The translations under genes and the position numbers were made by a program. This document shows positions 48,701 through 57,192 of a stretch of DNA of 64,000 bases, one piece after another (positions within the stretch are counted from its first letter, which is position 1; the number at the start of each line of letters is the position of its first letter). Source of the stretch: Kryptolebias marmoratus (taxonomy: Eukaryota; Chordata; Actinopteri; Cyprinodontiformes; Rivulidae); the NCBI RefSeq assembly GCF_001649575.2, contig NC_051439.1, positions 8,580,942 to 8,644,941 on the forward strand, in the 5' to 3' direction. The notes under the pieces are model-generated. The model was not told the origin of the DNA. It saw only the letters and a list, made by a program, of their open reading frames with translations, and did no database searches.

Positions 48701-51700
48701 GTAATGGAACACGACGCTTCGATATGTGTGAAAATCTCCCACCCGCCCTCAGCCCATACGCTCTAACATCACAGGCAGGGATTATAAGCTCAGCTGCAAA
48801 CACAGAGGAGAGAGAAAATAACATATCATCGTTTAAAAGTAAAACTACCCACTTTATATAAACACGGGTTCAAGTTAGAAGTTAGAAACTGTGGAATTTG
48901 GAACGAAAAAGGTCAACCTTGTGTAGTTTTCCTTCAGACCAGTGAAGATAACACCTTTGAACCGAGGAAGAGTCCGATCGGTTTCTAACCTCCCGTTTCC
49001 TTTCGTTTTCACCCTCCACAGGTGCTGAAGCAGCTCGTTAACCTAAACTTGCGGGTCTTCATGAACTGCCAGTCCAAACTGTCTGAGATGCCCCTGAAGA
49101 GGTGAGACAAAAACAAAACGGGGAAATTATCCCAGAATGCCGCAGCAAACTGACCGGGAAAAAACACAAAAAAACAAAACGGGGCTACGACTCGGTCAGT
49201 TTTACAGATACTGAGCTACAGTTTGGCGTGGTAGAAGCTGAGAGTCACATTTTCTCAGGTTTTTATGCCATCAAGCAGAGGTCCCCAATCCCTGGGCCGC
49301 AGACCGGTACCGGTCTGTGGGTCATTTGGTACCGGGCCGCAGAGAAAAAATTATTAACTTACAGTATTTCTGCTTTTTTATTTTCGGAGTCTGAATGACA
49401 TTTATTTTGAAAAATGACTGGATTCTCTCCACTCTGTCTGTCTATTACTCACTCTTGATGCGTGTCAAAACGCTTATCTCTGTCACATGATCCGTTACCG
49501 CTAAAAACAAACCCACAAGCAGCAAAAAGAGTAAAAAACAAACATCTCTGGAAGCCCTAGATGAGACCGACTGGTTACTGAGAAACAGGCTCAGAGCTCC
49601 ACTGACTCAGCGTTATGGTGAGTTGAATTCTTTGTGCACTTTATATTTGTGGTGCATCTTATTTTGAAGGGCCTGTTTAAACACAGAGAACATCAGGGGG
49701 AGGAGAGGCTGTTATTCATGTTGATAACGCAGCTAACAAAGCTGTGAGGACACGTTGGATTTACGTTTACGGTATTATGTTTTAAAAAATACCCCCGTTT
49801 TCATGTCACTCGTATCATTTTATTTTGTTGTATTTATCCGCCACACCTTTAAAGGCCGGTCTGTAAAATACTGTCTGATAATGAACTGGTCCGTGGATGA
49901 ACTCTCTCTTTTGATGAACCGCTCTCTTTTTGCAGCGAAAAAACCTAAAAATAGATCATTTGCTTAAATCAGCCAAATCCTGCTGAGATCCCAGATCTGT
50001 TTTTCCTGGGAGGCATGTTTTTAGACTGGGAGGAGGTCCAACACGGGGACTGAACCCAGGACCTTCCTGCTGTGAGGCTGCAGTGCGAACCACCAATCAG
50101 CTCGTGATCCCACCAGTTTCACACGGGCAGGAATCCATATTTACCGAATATGTCGCCTCTGTCGCCCCGCAGCTTCTACCGTTACGTCCTAGAGTCGGAA
50201 GTGGCCTTCCAGGCGGACGGCAGCTTCTCCCCGGGCCCCATGGCCAAGTTCCTGGACATGCCCCAGTCTCCGCTCTTCACCCTGAACCTCAACACCCCCG
50301 AGAGCTGGATGGTGGAGTCGGTGCGCACCCGCTACGACCTGGACAACATCTACCTGCAGGAGGTAACCTGTGTTTGGCCCACTGCGTTCATCCATCTGTA
50401 ATTCACCGGTCTCTGCTGTAAAAACTCACTTTTAGTCTGTAGACTTATAGGTTGCATCATGTTTATTAAATAATTCTTGTTTGGCTTTAGTACTTTTTAA
50501 AGAATGCTTCATTTTTGTTCGGACTCCAGATAAAGCTTCAAAGAAAAACACGAGCAGCCCTGAGAGCGTTTAGATAAGAAGGTCGAACCTTGAGTTTTTT
50601 TTATTCTCTCTTTTTATTTTCTGACCCAACTTTTCCACAGTAACTCCTGTTAGTTTGGGATCCGTTACTAAACCGCGCCCGGCCGCTCTCCGGTGTTCGC
50701 AGGTGGAGAACGTCGTAGCGGCCGAGTACGAGCTGGAGCACCTTTTACTCGAAGGCCACTGTTTCGACGTGGGTTCGGGTCAGCCTCCGCGCGGCCTCCA
50801 GTTCACGCTGGGCACCGCGTCGGAGCCCGTGATCGTGGACACCATCGTCATGGCGAACCTGGTGAGTGGAAACGCAGCCGCAGCTGCGCGAGCTGAAACG
50901 ACTCGGGGGTTTTTTTACTCGACACTCTGCCTTCGTCGCTGTCCGCAGGGGTACTTTCAGCTCAAAGCCAACCCCGGAGCGTGGATGCTGAAGCTGAGGA
51001 AGGGGCGCTCGGACGACATCTATAAGATTTACAGGTGAGAGGAGTCAGCTCTGCGACAGCTCCGTGCTTCCACGTCTCCGAACGAGACGCGAATTGTTGC
51101 CCTTTGCTTTTCCTCTCTGCAGCCACGACGGCACGGACTCCCCTGCGGACTCGGATGACATCATCGTCGTGCTGAACAACTTCAGGAGCAGGATCATCAA
51201 AGTCAAGGTCAGCTCAGCTGCGAGGGAACTGCAGAATAAACCTGTGCTCGGGCGTTTTAATCCGCGCGTCCTTCTGGTTCGAGCATTTAACCGACGGGCT
51301 TGTTTTCAGGTCCAGAAGAAGCCGGACAAGTTCAACGAGGAGTTGCTGAGCGACGGGACGGAGGAAGACGACTCGGGCTTCTGGAATTCTCTGACCAGGT
51401 GCGGCTCGGATTGAAATGTTTTTTTGTTTTTTTTTCGAATCAAACTTTCAGCCGGCTGAGAACAAAACTGCTTAAATGAGCAAAAAGATCAGTAATAATT
51501 GGAATAAGAATATATTTGCTTCCTTTTCTGCACCCAGAACCTTTTAGTTGAGCTGTAAGTCGTCCCTTTTTATTTGGAAGCATAAACCCTCCTGATGTTT
51601 GGTTCTTCAGAGGTTTCACAGGTGGGGGGAAGGTGGAGGAGCCTAAACAAGAGAAAGATGACGTGATCAATATCTTCTCAGTGGCCTCGGGACATCTGTA

Positions 51701-54347
51701 CGAACGCTTCCTCAGGTGAGGGTTCGAACCCGTCACAAATCCTCCGAAAGGAACGTCTCATCTTCTCATCTGTTCAAAGATTTGTTTGATTTCGGGGCTT
51801 ATTTTGTTCCAGGCGTGTCATCATTGTTGTTTTTTTCTTTCCCCCCCCCCTCTCAGAATTATGATGCTGTCGGTTCTGAAGAACACCAAAACCCCGGTCA
51901 AGTTCTGGTTCCTGAAGAACTACCTGTCCCCGACTTTCAAGGCAGGACTAAGAATCTCGTTTTTGAGATTTAAAGAGGATCAATCGTGTCGTCTCAGGTT
52001 TTAGTTGTTAAAAAAAAAAAAAAGAAAGATCCTGTTTGCTGACTTTGTCTTTTTCCCGCCGCAGGAGTTCATTCCCCACATGGCGAAGGAGTACGGCTTC
52101 CAGTACGAGCTGGTCCAGTACAAGTGGCCCCGCTGGCTGCACCAGCAGACGGAGAAGCAGAGGATCATCTGGGGCTACAAGATCCTCTTCCTGGACGTGC
52201 TGTTCCCCCTCGCCGTGGACAAGATCCTGTTCGTCGACGCCGACCAGGTCTCGTCCCAGCTGCAAACACCTGTTCACACATTTGCTCTTTTTTGTCGCCA
52301 AAGTAAAAGAATCTAAAACAAAGTAGTCCTGATTTATTGGAAGTAGCGGAGGAACATAATTGTAGCTGTATTTTCCGTTTTATGTCACTGGAGCTTTTAT
52401 TTCCTGCCTGAATTCTTCTACAGGTGTTTAGAAAATTGAAAGAAATGTTTTTTTGGGTTTTTTTATGTTTTTGCAAGTGAAGTTGTAAGAAAAGAAGAAG
52501 AGAATTCCCCGTCATCTTCCATTTCAGATCGTACGCACGGACCTGAAGGAGCTGCGGGATTTCAGCCTGGACGGCGCCCCGTACGGTTACACCCCGTTCT
52601 GCGAGAGCCGCCGGGAGATGGACGGCTACCGCTTCTGGAAGTCAGGCTACTGGGCGAGCCACCTCGCCGGACGCAAGTACCACATCAGGTGCTGGCCCAG
52701 CCTGAGCGCCGCCTTGTTATTTCTTTTTTTTTCTCCCCGCTGGGTCGCGTTAACGTCGCGTTAACATCCTGTGTCCGTCCGCAGCGCCCTGTATGTCGTG
52801 GACCTGAAGAAGTTCAGGAAGATCGCTGCCGGAGACCGCCTCAGAGGACAGTACCAGGGCCTCAGCCAGGACCCCAACAGCCTGTCCAACCTGGACCAGG
52901 TCTGGATTAAAAACACGACGGAGCCACGTTTTACTGCTTTACTTTCAATCTTTAAAGGTTTATCCCACCACATTTCACATGAGTTCCTCTCTGTGCCTCT
53001 CTAACACAGATTTGTTGTTTTTTTTTTTCAGGATCTTCCCAACAACATGATCCATCAGGTTCCCATAAAGTCTCTGCCTCAGGAGTGGCTGTGGTGTGAG
53101 ACGTGGTGCGATGACAGCTCCAAGAGGAGCGCAAAGACGATAGATTTGGTAACACAACAACAACAAAAAAAATTTCATTCACACGAATTTGATGCACATT
53201 TGCATTTTTGTAACGGCCACTAGAGGGCAGCAGCTGTCAGGACTAACTGATTAGGACGTTGGCTGTAAAACCAGATAAAAATGGTTTATTAAGATTAAAT
53301 TAACAGTATGACTCTTTCATTCAGAAAAATCTCTGCTGCTGTTTCAGCACATGTGAGGTTTAAACTACAAAGCAGAATTGAAATAATAGAAAAAGCTACA
53401 GATGGATGTAAAAACAAATGTGGTGTTTTCCGTCAGGCCAGAGGAGATTTCAAGAATAATGAGGTTTGGTTTTTAATTGGCCGAGCAGCGACCATGATGA
53501 CGCATCAGACGTGTTTTTAATCCACACGTCTCTCCAGAAAGGCTGCGATGATGATCTTATTTTACGCTCCTACGGCTCGCTTTCTATAACCTGAAAGAAC
53601 TGCTCAGGTCGAGAAATACTAAACTGTTTCAGGAGGAAAAAAAAGCCTTTGTGGTTATGTCTTTTAGGCTTTTAAATCACTTCCTGTTGACCCTCCTGGC
53701 GATCCGATCCAGTTCATTAAAGGTCCTCGCTGTAAACTATGAAATCAGACGTTTATAAAGTTTATCTTCAACTAAACCAGAGGGCGCTGTTTGTTAGATG
53801 TGTTGATATGCAATCCTGAAATGCGGGCACGCGCTCAATGTAAACAAAGCGCTCTGCCGAATCCCAATGAAACCACGTGGAAGCTCGAGTCCACAGTCTG
53901 TGTAGGTAAACAAACATGGCCGAACCGAGCAAGTGAGGAGCGGAGGAAATAAGAAAATGGAAAACCTTGTTCCTGCGCTTTAATGTATACAAGGTGCCAC
54001 AGAAATGAGGCTCACTCCAAACAAAAAAGAAAAAAGTCGTTTTGGGGCTGTAGGAGCTGAAGTTTTATGTCCCCCCCCATTCCTCCTCGTCAAACAGTGT
54101 AACAACCCGAAGACCAAGGAGCCCAAGCTGCAGGCTGCCGTCAGGATCGTGGCGGAGTGGGCCGACTACGACCAGGAGATAAAACGCCTCCAGACCCAAG
54201 TCCAGGGGAACCAGACGGCGACGACGGAGAAGCAGACAACAGGTCCTCGGCGCTCGCAGCTCCGGCGCTCGTCTCCCTGGCGTTCGTCTCTCTGACGTTC
54301 CTGTCCCTTTCCTTTCTCTTTTCCCAGACGTCCACTCGGAGCTGTGA
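30968..54347 (+). CDS. uggt1: UDP-glucose:glycoprotein glucosyltransferase 1
   Basis: This ER-lumen folding sensor adds glucose back to Man9GlcNAc2 on misfolded glycoproteins so that calnexin and calreticulin rebind them. Forty coding exons were joined with every junction in phase, giving 1523 codons and TGA. Residues 1-19 ([19 protein letters not shown]) form a signal peptide; thioredoxin-like and beta-sandwich folding-sensor regions follow to about 1215; the GT24 catalytic domain covers about 1225-1480 with the metal-binding FVDADQ (Asp1335, Asp1337); the chain ends HSEL, an ER-retrieval signal. Sequence blocks ([38 protein letters not shown]) fit UGGT1 throughout. The exon with ATG 30968 begins at 30960 after a strong acceptor, so an upstream exon exists. 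The mammalian protein has an extra N-terminal stretch, so the start could be further 5'. Teleost UGGT2 is the alternative, judged less likely from hs6st1 linkage. Confidence 0.95.
31815..31985 (+). repeat. Dispersed GATGGCCGCC-core repeat, copy 3 (uggt1 intron 2)
   Basis: It has blocks AGCAAAATATCTGATGAACCA, GAAACATTCAGGAAGTAATC, CCAATTCAAGATGGCCGCCA (core 31930-31941) and the following CAGCTTATC. The right half is missing. Confidence 0.75.
32690..34982 (+). other. uggt1 intron 5
   Basis: A 2.3-kb intron. Apart from the LINE fragment (33595-34180) it holds unique sequence and a short (AAT)n near 32740. No exon or RNA gene was seen. Confidence 0.8.
33595..34180 (-). mobile_element. Non-LTR retrotransposon (LINE) fragment
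   Basis: The minus strand encodes [20 protein letters not shown] and, after indels, [15 protein letters not shown], the reverse-transcriptase core of a LINE family common in fish. About 21 bases that should code for the FVDLEKAFD catalytic block are shortened to FVDH, so the copy is dead. The right half (to about 34180) looks like another part of the same or a related element. It lies in uggt1 intron 5, antisense to the gene. Confidence 0.7.
35673..39313 (+). other. uggt1 intron 8 with candidate regulatory patches
   Basis: This is the largest uggt1 intron (3.6 kb). It holds a TCCATCCA-type repeat (36345-36515) and CA/poly-C tracts near 36799-36835 and 38563-38574. A unique patch at about 36990-37520 contains CAAATTAATTACTC, TATTAATTCC, CTTATTAGCTTATTTT and GGGGCTAATAATCAC. 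That patch resembles developmental enhancers in motif content; whether it serves uggt1, hs6st1 or nothing cannot be told here. Confidence 0.5.
36345..36515 (+). repeat. TCCATCCA-type dispersed fish repeat, copy 2
   Basis: The block order matches 21768-21960: CCATCCATTTTCTTTACCCG, ATTCCGGGTCGCGGGTAGCT, CAGCAGTCACTGTG, GACACCCTGGACAGGTC, ACACAGAGACAAAC, TCACACCTGGGGACAATTT. Confidence 0.75.
39314..45772 (+). CDS. uggt1: uggt1 coding exons 9-19 (middle folding-sensor region)
   Basis: Exons: 39314-39413, 39549-39609, 41438-41529, 42124-42274, 42393-42512, 42592-42677, 42790-42925, 43021-43152, 43791-43955, 44631-44751, 45674-45772. Phases agree at every joint (cumulative coding length 2164). Landmarks: [141 protein letters not shown]. 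Exon 15 has the weak acceptor TCAAG directly after a GT microsatellite. Confidence 0.94.
39428..39460. repeat. (CA)n microsatellite in uggt1 intron 9
   Basis: Pure CA dinucleotides 15 bases after the exon 9 donor. Confidence 0.95.
39610..41437 (+). other. uggt1 intron 10
   Basis: A 1.8-kb intron with a dispersed repeat copy, (TCC)n at about 40750-40777 and (CA)n at 40941-40966 and 41109-41129. A unique patch at about 40965-41100 contains TGTTAATCATG and GTATGATTAATCTGATG, with the texture of a conserved element. No exon was seen. Confidence 0.6.
39685..39960 (+). repeat. Dispersed GATGGCCGCC-core repeat, copy 4 (uggt1 intron 10)
   Basis: It has blocks CATGAACCAGAGGATGGATT, GACACAAAAACAGCCACAACT, AATTTGGCGTGGTAGTAGCT and CATACTCTGAGAGCTAACGC. 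The AAGATGGCC core segment is deleted. A further partial copy (ATGGATTCAAGCCTTAAAAA then ATGGCTACA) lies at about 41586-41720. Confidence 0.65.
42748..42783. repeat. (GT)n microsatellite abutting uggt1 exon 15
   Basis: GT dinucleotides end five bases before the AAG acceptor of exon 15 (exon starts 42790). The repeat takes the place of the usual polypyrimidine tract. Confidence 0.95.
43290..43700 (+). repeat. Two adjacent copies of the GATGGCCGCC-core repeat (uggt1 intron 16)
   Basis: The block CTCAGTCAGYTTTACAGATATTGAGCTGAGATCTGGTGTGGTAGTAGCTGAGAGTC-type sequence occurs at about 43326-43388 and again at 43615-43672, nearly identical. The second copy has its full left part, with the core at 43567-43578 (CAATTCAAGATGGCCGCCAG). 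The near identity suggests recent duplication or gene conversion. Confidence 0.8.
44955..45205 (+). repeat. GATGGCCGCC-core repeat (uggt1 intron 18)
   Basis: It has blocks TGTTAGTAAAAGATCTCACC, CCAGCTCAAGATGGCCGCCG (core 45064-45075), AAACACGAAAAAGGATCC and GATGTGGTAGTAGCTGAGAG. It is followed immediately by a palindromic MITE. Confidence 0.75.
45212..45435. mobile_element. Palindromic MITE with long inverted repeats
   Basis: The left arm (AATCCTGGTCCTGGAGG, ACCATCCTGCATGTTTTACT, CTGCTCCAACACGTCTGATT) is the reverse complement of the right arm (AATCAGGTGTGTTGGAGCAG, AAACATGCAGGATGGTGG, CCTCGAGGACCAGGGTT) over about 75 bases per arm, with a loop of about 65 bases. There is no transposase. It is probably a non-autonomous DNA transposon of a type common in teleosts. 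Confidence 0.8.
45901..45924 (+). CDS. uggt1: uggt1 microexon 20 (24 nt)
   Basis: The acceptor is TTTGCATCAG and the donor CATG|GTAATC. It adds GMTTTNRH between KK and [11 protein letters not shown], at residues 722-729, where the mammalian protein has a segment of like length beginning GM. Without it the frame is still preserved (24 nt), so it could be skipped. It sits between a 128-base and a 1.4-kb intron. Confidence 0.8.
45925..47307 (+). other. uggt1 intron 20
   Basis: A 1.4-kb AT-rich intron. It has a TTTTG-type run near 45977-45997 and a poly-T at 46557-46570. No exon, RNA or clear transposon was recognised. Confidence 0.7.
47308..51715 (+). CDS. uggt1: uggt1 coding exons 21-33 (late sensor region to start of GT24 domain)
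   Basis: Exons: 47308-47402, 47522-47728, 47810-47941, 48058-48188, 48263-48358, 48558-48660, 49022-49101, 50173-50362, 50703-50861, 50949-51034, 51123-51207, 51310-51398, 51611-51715. Cumulative coding length is 3746. Landmarks: [135 protein letters not shown] and [17 protein letters not shown]. All introns are GT-AG. Confidence 0.94.
49102..50172 (+). other. uggt1 intron 27
   Basis: A 1.07-kb intron containing a partial GATGGCCGCC-family repeat (about 49180-49260: GGTCAGTTTTACAGATACTGA, GGCGTGGTAGAAGCTGAGAG) followed by an hAT-like element. Confidence 0.75.
49270..49960 (+). mobile_element. hAT-like element relic in uggt1 intron 27
   Basis: The left end has AGGTCCCCAATCCCTGGGCC, GCAGACCGGTACCGGTCTGT and GGTACCGGGCCGCAGAGAAA. 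The right part has AAAGGCCGGTCTGTAAAATA, CTGTCTGATAATGAACTGGT and CCGTGGATGAA. These match a widespread fish hAT family with CCGGTCCGTGG-type ends. Between them AAAAAACAAACATCTCTGGA encodes KKQTSLEAL, a remnant resembling the N-terminal part of hAT transposases. No intact frame remains. Confidence 0.65.
51857..53148 (+). CDS. uggt1: uggt1 coding exons 34-38 (GT24 catalytic domain)
   Basis: Exons: 51857-51941, 52065-52247, 52528-52688, 52785-52899, 53032-53148. They encode [20 protein letters not shown]; the [20 protein letters not shown] segment with the DxD metal site (Asp1335, Asp1337); [40 protein letters not shown]; and [15 protein letters not shown]. Exon 34 must end at AAG with the intron starting GC rather than GT. 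This is the most conserved part of the protein and leaves no doubt about the family. Confidence 0.96.
53149..54097 (+). other. uggt1 intron 38, with CTCF-like motifs
   Basis: A 949-base intron with no exon. CCACTAGAGGGCAG (53217-53230) and ACCAGAGGGCGCT (53776-53788) resemble the core of the CTCF recognition sequence (CCASYAGRKGGC). Binding is not shown. Confidence 0.4.
54098..54347 (+). CDS. uggt1: uggt1 terminal exons 39-40 with HSEL retrieval signal
   Basis: Exon 39 is 54098-54242 ([20 protein letters not shown] onward). An 85-base intron (GT at 54243, acceptor TTTCTCTTTTCCCAG ending 54327) leads to exon 40, 54328-54347, coding VHSEL after a split Asp codon, then TGA at 54345-54347. If the short intron is not removed the frame ends in an Arg/Ser-rich tail without any retrieval signal (stop near 54295). 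The spliced form is preferred because KDEL-like endings are the rule in this family. Confidence 0.85.
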
Positions 54348-54763
54348 TGGCCGCCCGGACCGGACTCGGCCTGTCTCAGCAGGTCCCCCCCACCTCGCTG
54401 ACACCGGTTCCTTCTGTGGACACGTGGGGACAAAGGCGGCAAGAATGTACTCCGTGACGCAAACACACTTGTTTTTTTTAAACCTTTTCGCCTGTACTGA
54501 TGTCAGATGTTAGTTTGCACTGATTCTGGTTGTGACTGTGGTCGATGCACATTTTTTTTTTTTTTTTTTCCCCCTCCTCACAAGTCAATCATGTCAAGAT
54601 GGGAATTTCCTCTTCCTACAAGAGAAACAAACAAAACCACATCTGGTAGTAATTTACGATAATGTGTTTTTTCTCATTTTTAGTGATTTTTCCAGCTTTT
54701 TTAAAATAATTTTTTTGTTACCGCCGTCGAGACAAACGACCGTTTACTGGAAGCTTTCAGACT

Positions 54764-54769
54764 TTTATT
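54764..54769 (-). terminator. sp3: Candidate sp3 polyadenylation signal
   Basis: TTTATT on the plus strand is AATAAA for sp3, about 2.2 kb beyond its stop codon. Choice among possible signals is uncertain. Confidence 0.3.
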
Positions 54770-54978
54770 GTGATCCATTTGAAAAAAGGTTTTACAAAAG
54801 GTAACATTCAATTTTTACACCAATTCTTTAAAAAAATTACTTTAAAATAAGGTTTTGATACAACAAATTCAGCTAACTAATAATGGCTCTATAAACAAGG
54901 TGAAAACAAGATAATATACATGTAAATGAATGGATGAATGAATGCTTCGAACAGGAGGACAAACTGAGGAAAGGATTA

Positions 54979-55008
54979 AATAAAAACTGAACCAGATAAA
55001 AAAATAAA
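54979..55008 (+). terminator. uggt1: Candidate uggt1 polyadenylation signals
   Basis: Two AATAAA hexamers lie about 630-660 bases past the uggt1 stop. No canonical hexamer was noticed earlier on this strand. Confidence 0.35.
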
Positions 55009-55854
55009 ATAAAAATGGCATGATTGTTTTTCCTTTCGAGTCACATCAGGCCCAGAAGGACTGAACAGAGCCGTTATTGCGAAACTCATTCCACGTTTGG
55101 TGGCGAGCTGGAATGCCGGCTGACAAACAAAAACAAAAAAACAAATAAAAGAAAAAACGCTCCTGGTGGCTGCAGACTTCCTGTTTGTTTTGTCCAGGCG
55201 GGAACGACCGCTGAGAGCTTCAGGGATCCCTGTTAACGTGGCTCTGCTTTTTTTCAGACGTGACTCGTGATCAAAATAAAATAAACTGACATACGGTGTG
55301 AATTTACAACATAAACATAAGCGATGAGAGGTGAAGAAGCACAGAAGAAGGTGCGCTCAGGAGGACATTCTGCTGGAAGAAGCTGCTCTCTCATCCAGGG
55401 GGTTTTCCTCTTTTTTTTTTCTCCCCTTAACCAAATGAGGCAGAAAGTCCAGATCAGCTAACAGTGGCACCATCCTACTGCGGTGCGGCGAGGGGGGTGG
55501 GGGGTTGTCTGGTAGCTATTCCCTTTAACAGAAAGACTGGAGCAACACGACCCCGGCTAATTACTGGAAACTGATTAATATACACTGTCTGCACAGAGCT
55601 GCGTCACCTGTGGAGAGGCAAATATATTACTTTTTTGGATCTACTTCTGCAGCGCCAGCAGGTCCCGTTTCCAGTCTTTGTGTTAAACCTCCAAGCTGCT
55701 CAACGAAAACAAAAAACAAACAAACAAACGTGATGGCGGCAGCAGTGCAAACGGGTCATCGTTACGCTGCTTCAGTCTGAATTCAACTTCTCCTGCTTCC
55801 CCCCCCTCCACACACACATAAAAATAAAAAAATAAAACACTTTCGTCTCTGTTT

Positions 55855-56477
55855 TGGGGATGCACCGACACACTTTTACCAAACCGAGTACAAGTACTTC
55901 CATTTGAGTACTTGCCGATACCGAGTACCGGTACGAGTACTGATCAGCGCCGTGCGGTCAGGTGAAGCCAGACAGGAAGTAAAAATTTAAATAAAGCAAA
56001 TATTAGATTAAATTACATTTAATTGGTGATAAAAATGCAACCGCTGTAAGACGTCTCCCTCTTCGTTTGTAGACACTTGTATTTGTTACGCATTTCATCC
56101 TGATCCGATATAAAACCGCGTTTAAGAACCTGCAGTGACCAGCCTCTGCCTGGTGGGGGCGCCTGATGATTCTGCCGAACTGAAACGTTTAGCTGCTAAA
56201 ATGGAAACTTTTCATCAAGCAAAGCGTCACTGTCAACGCACGAATAAATTAAACCTCCTAACTCCATGTCGTGTTACTTTTTTTAAAGACGTTTCAGGTC
56301 TCGAAAGTGCCCGATTTCTTTCCATTCGCTCCTGTCTTCTTCTGGTTACAAGTTTAAGGTGCGTCACCGCCGCTGCCGCCTGATGGGGAGCGAGGCTCGG
56401 GCTCGCTTGCAGTAACGTAGTATCGGAATACAGGCACACGTGGTCGAGTACCCGATCCTGGCGTCGGTGCATCCCTG
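55855..56477. mobile_element. hAT-like MITE in the sp3 3' region
   Basis: The left end GGGGATGCACCGAC (55857-55870) is matched by the reverse complement GTCGGTGCATCCC (56463-56475) at the right. The inner ends carry GAGTACTTGCCGATACCGAG and ATCGGAATACAGGCAC, in the style of fish hAT MITEs with GGGATGCACCGA ends. No transposase frame was seen, and no clean target-site duplication could be fixed. Confidence 0.75.
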
Positions 56478-56938
56478 TCTGTGTTACCGTTGAATCGTCT
56501 GCAAAGCTTAAAACAAACCTAGAAAATAAAAAATAAACAAAAAACACACATGCACCTCCAGCATTTTATACAAGAGTATAATACAAAGTAAGGCATTTCT
56601 TCGTGTTGAGTATTCATGTTTTAAGTGTTAATTCATGTTTGTTTTCGTTTTTCGGGTGTTTTTACGCGTGTGTACATAGCGATCACATTTTAATGTTCTT
56701 TTTACCCCCTATAAAAAAGACTGCAAAAAACAAACATAAAGTCAAGGTAACTCTCACTTAAAATATATATATTTGTCATATATATTTACGTATATATCCA
56801 TATGTTTAAAAAAAAAAAAAAAAAAAACAAAAAGGAAGAAAACAAAATAAGAGGAAGGTAAAAGAAACGCTCAAGAGGTCTCTGTGATTGGCCAGTTTCT
56901 CAGAAAGCTCACCCCCCGTGTGTTTTTTGTTGTTGTTA

Positions 56939-57192
56939 TTATTCCAAAACCTCACCGGGCGCCACGGTGACCAGCTGCAGAGGGATTTCCTGATTGGCTA
57001 CGAGGTCGTGGGCAGCTGCAGTCTGGAGGATGAGTGTGGTGCCGTCCGTGGTGATGACGGCATCGCTGGTGGGCGGAGGCGTGGAGGAGGGCGCCGTGCC
57101 CTTTTTGTTCTGGTGAGTCTTTATGTGCTTGGCCAGGTGGTCGCTGCGCATGAACCTCTTGGAGCACTCGGAGCACACAAACTTCTTCTCTC
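56939..57192 (-). CDS. sp3: sp3 last coding exon: zinc finger 3 and C-terminus
   Basis: The acceptor CCCGCCAG abuts a (TG)n repeat on the minus strand. It encodes the third finger with RSDHLAKH, the linker [12 protein letters not shown], a Thr/Ser/Val-rich tail and VAPGEVLE, with TAA at 56941-56939. Confidence 0.95.

Larger units (their letters stand above)
54348..56938. other. Convergent 3' UTRs of uggt1 (+) and sp3 (-)
   Basis: 2.6 kb separates the two stop codons. Candidate plus-strand AATAAA signals for uggt1 lie at 54979-54984 and 55003-55008. A minus-strand AATAAA for sp3 (TTTATT on plus) lies at 54764-54769, so the two 3' UTRs may overlap. An hAT-like element occupies 55855-56477. The rest is AT-rich unique sequence with poly-A/T runs and an ATATAT patch near 56763-56800. 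No gene was seen. Confidence 0.6.

Noticed and set aside
54005..54295. uggt1 C-terminus ending in the Arg/Ser-rich tail near 54295
   Set aside because: It requires retaining an intron with good splice signals and loses the ER-retrieval motif; kept only as a possible retention isoform.
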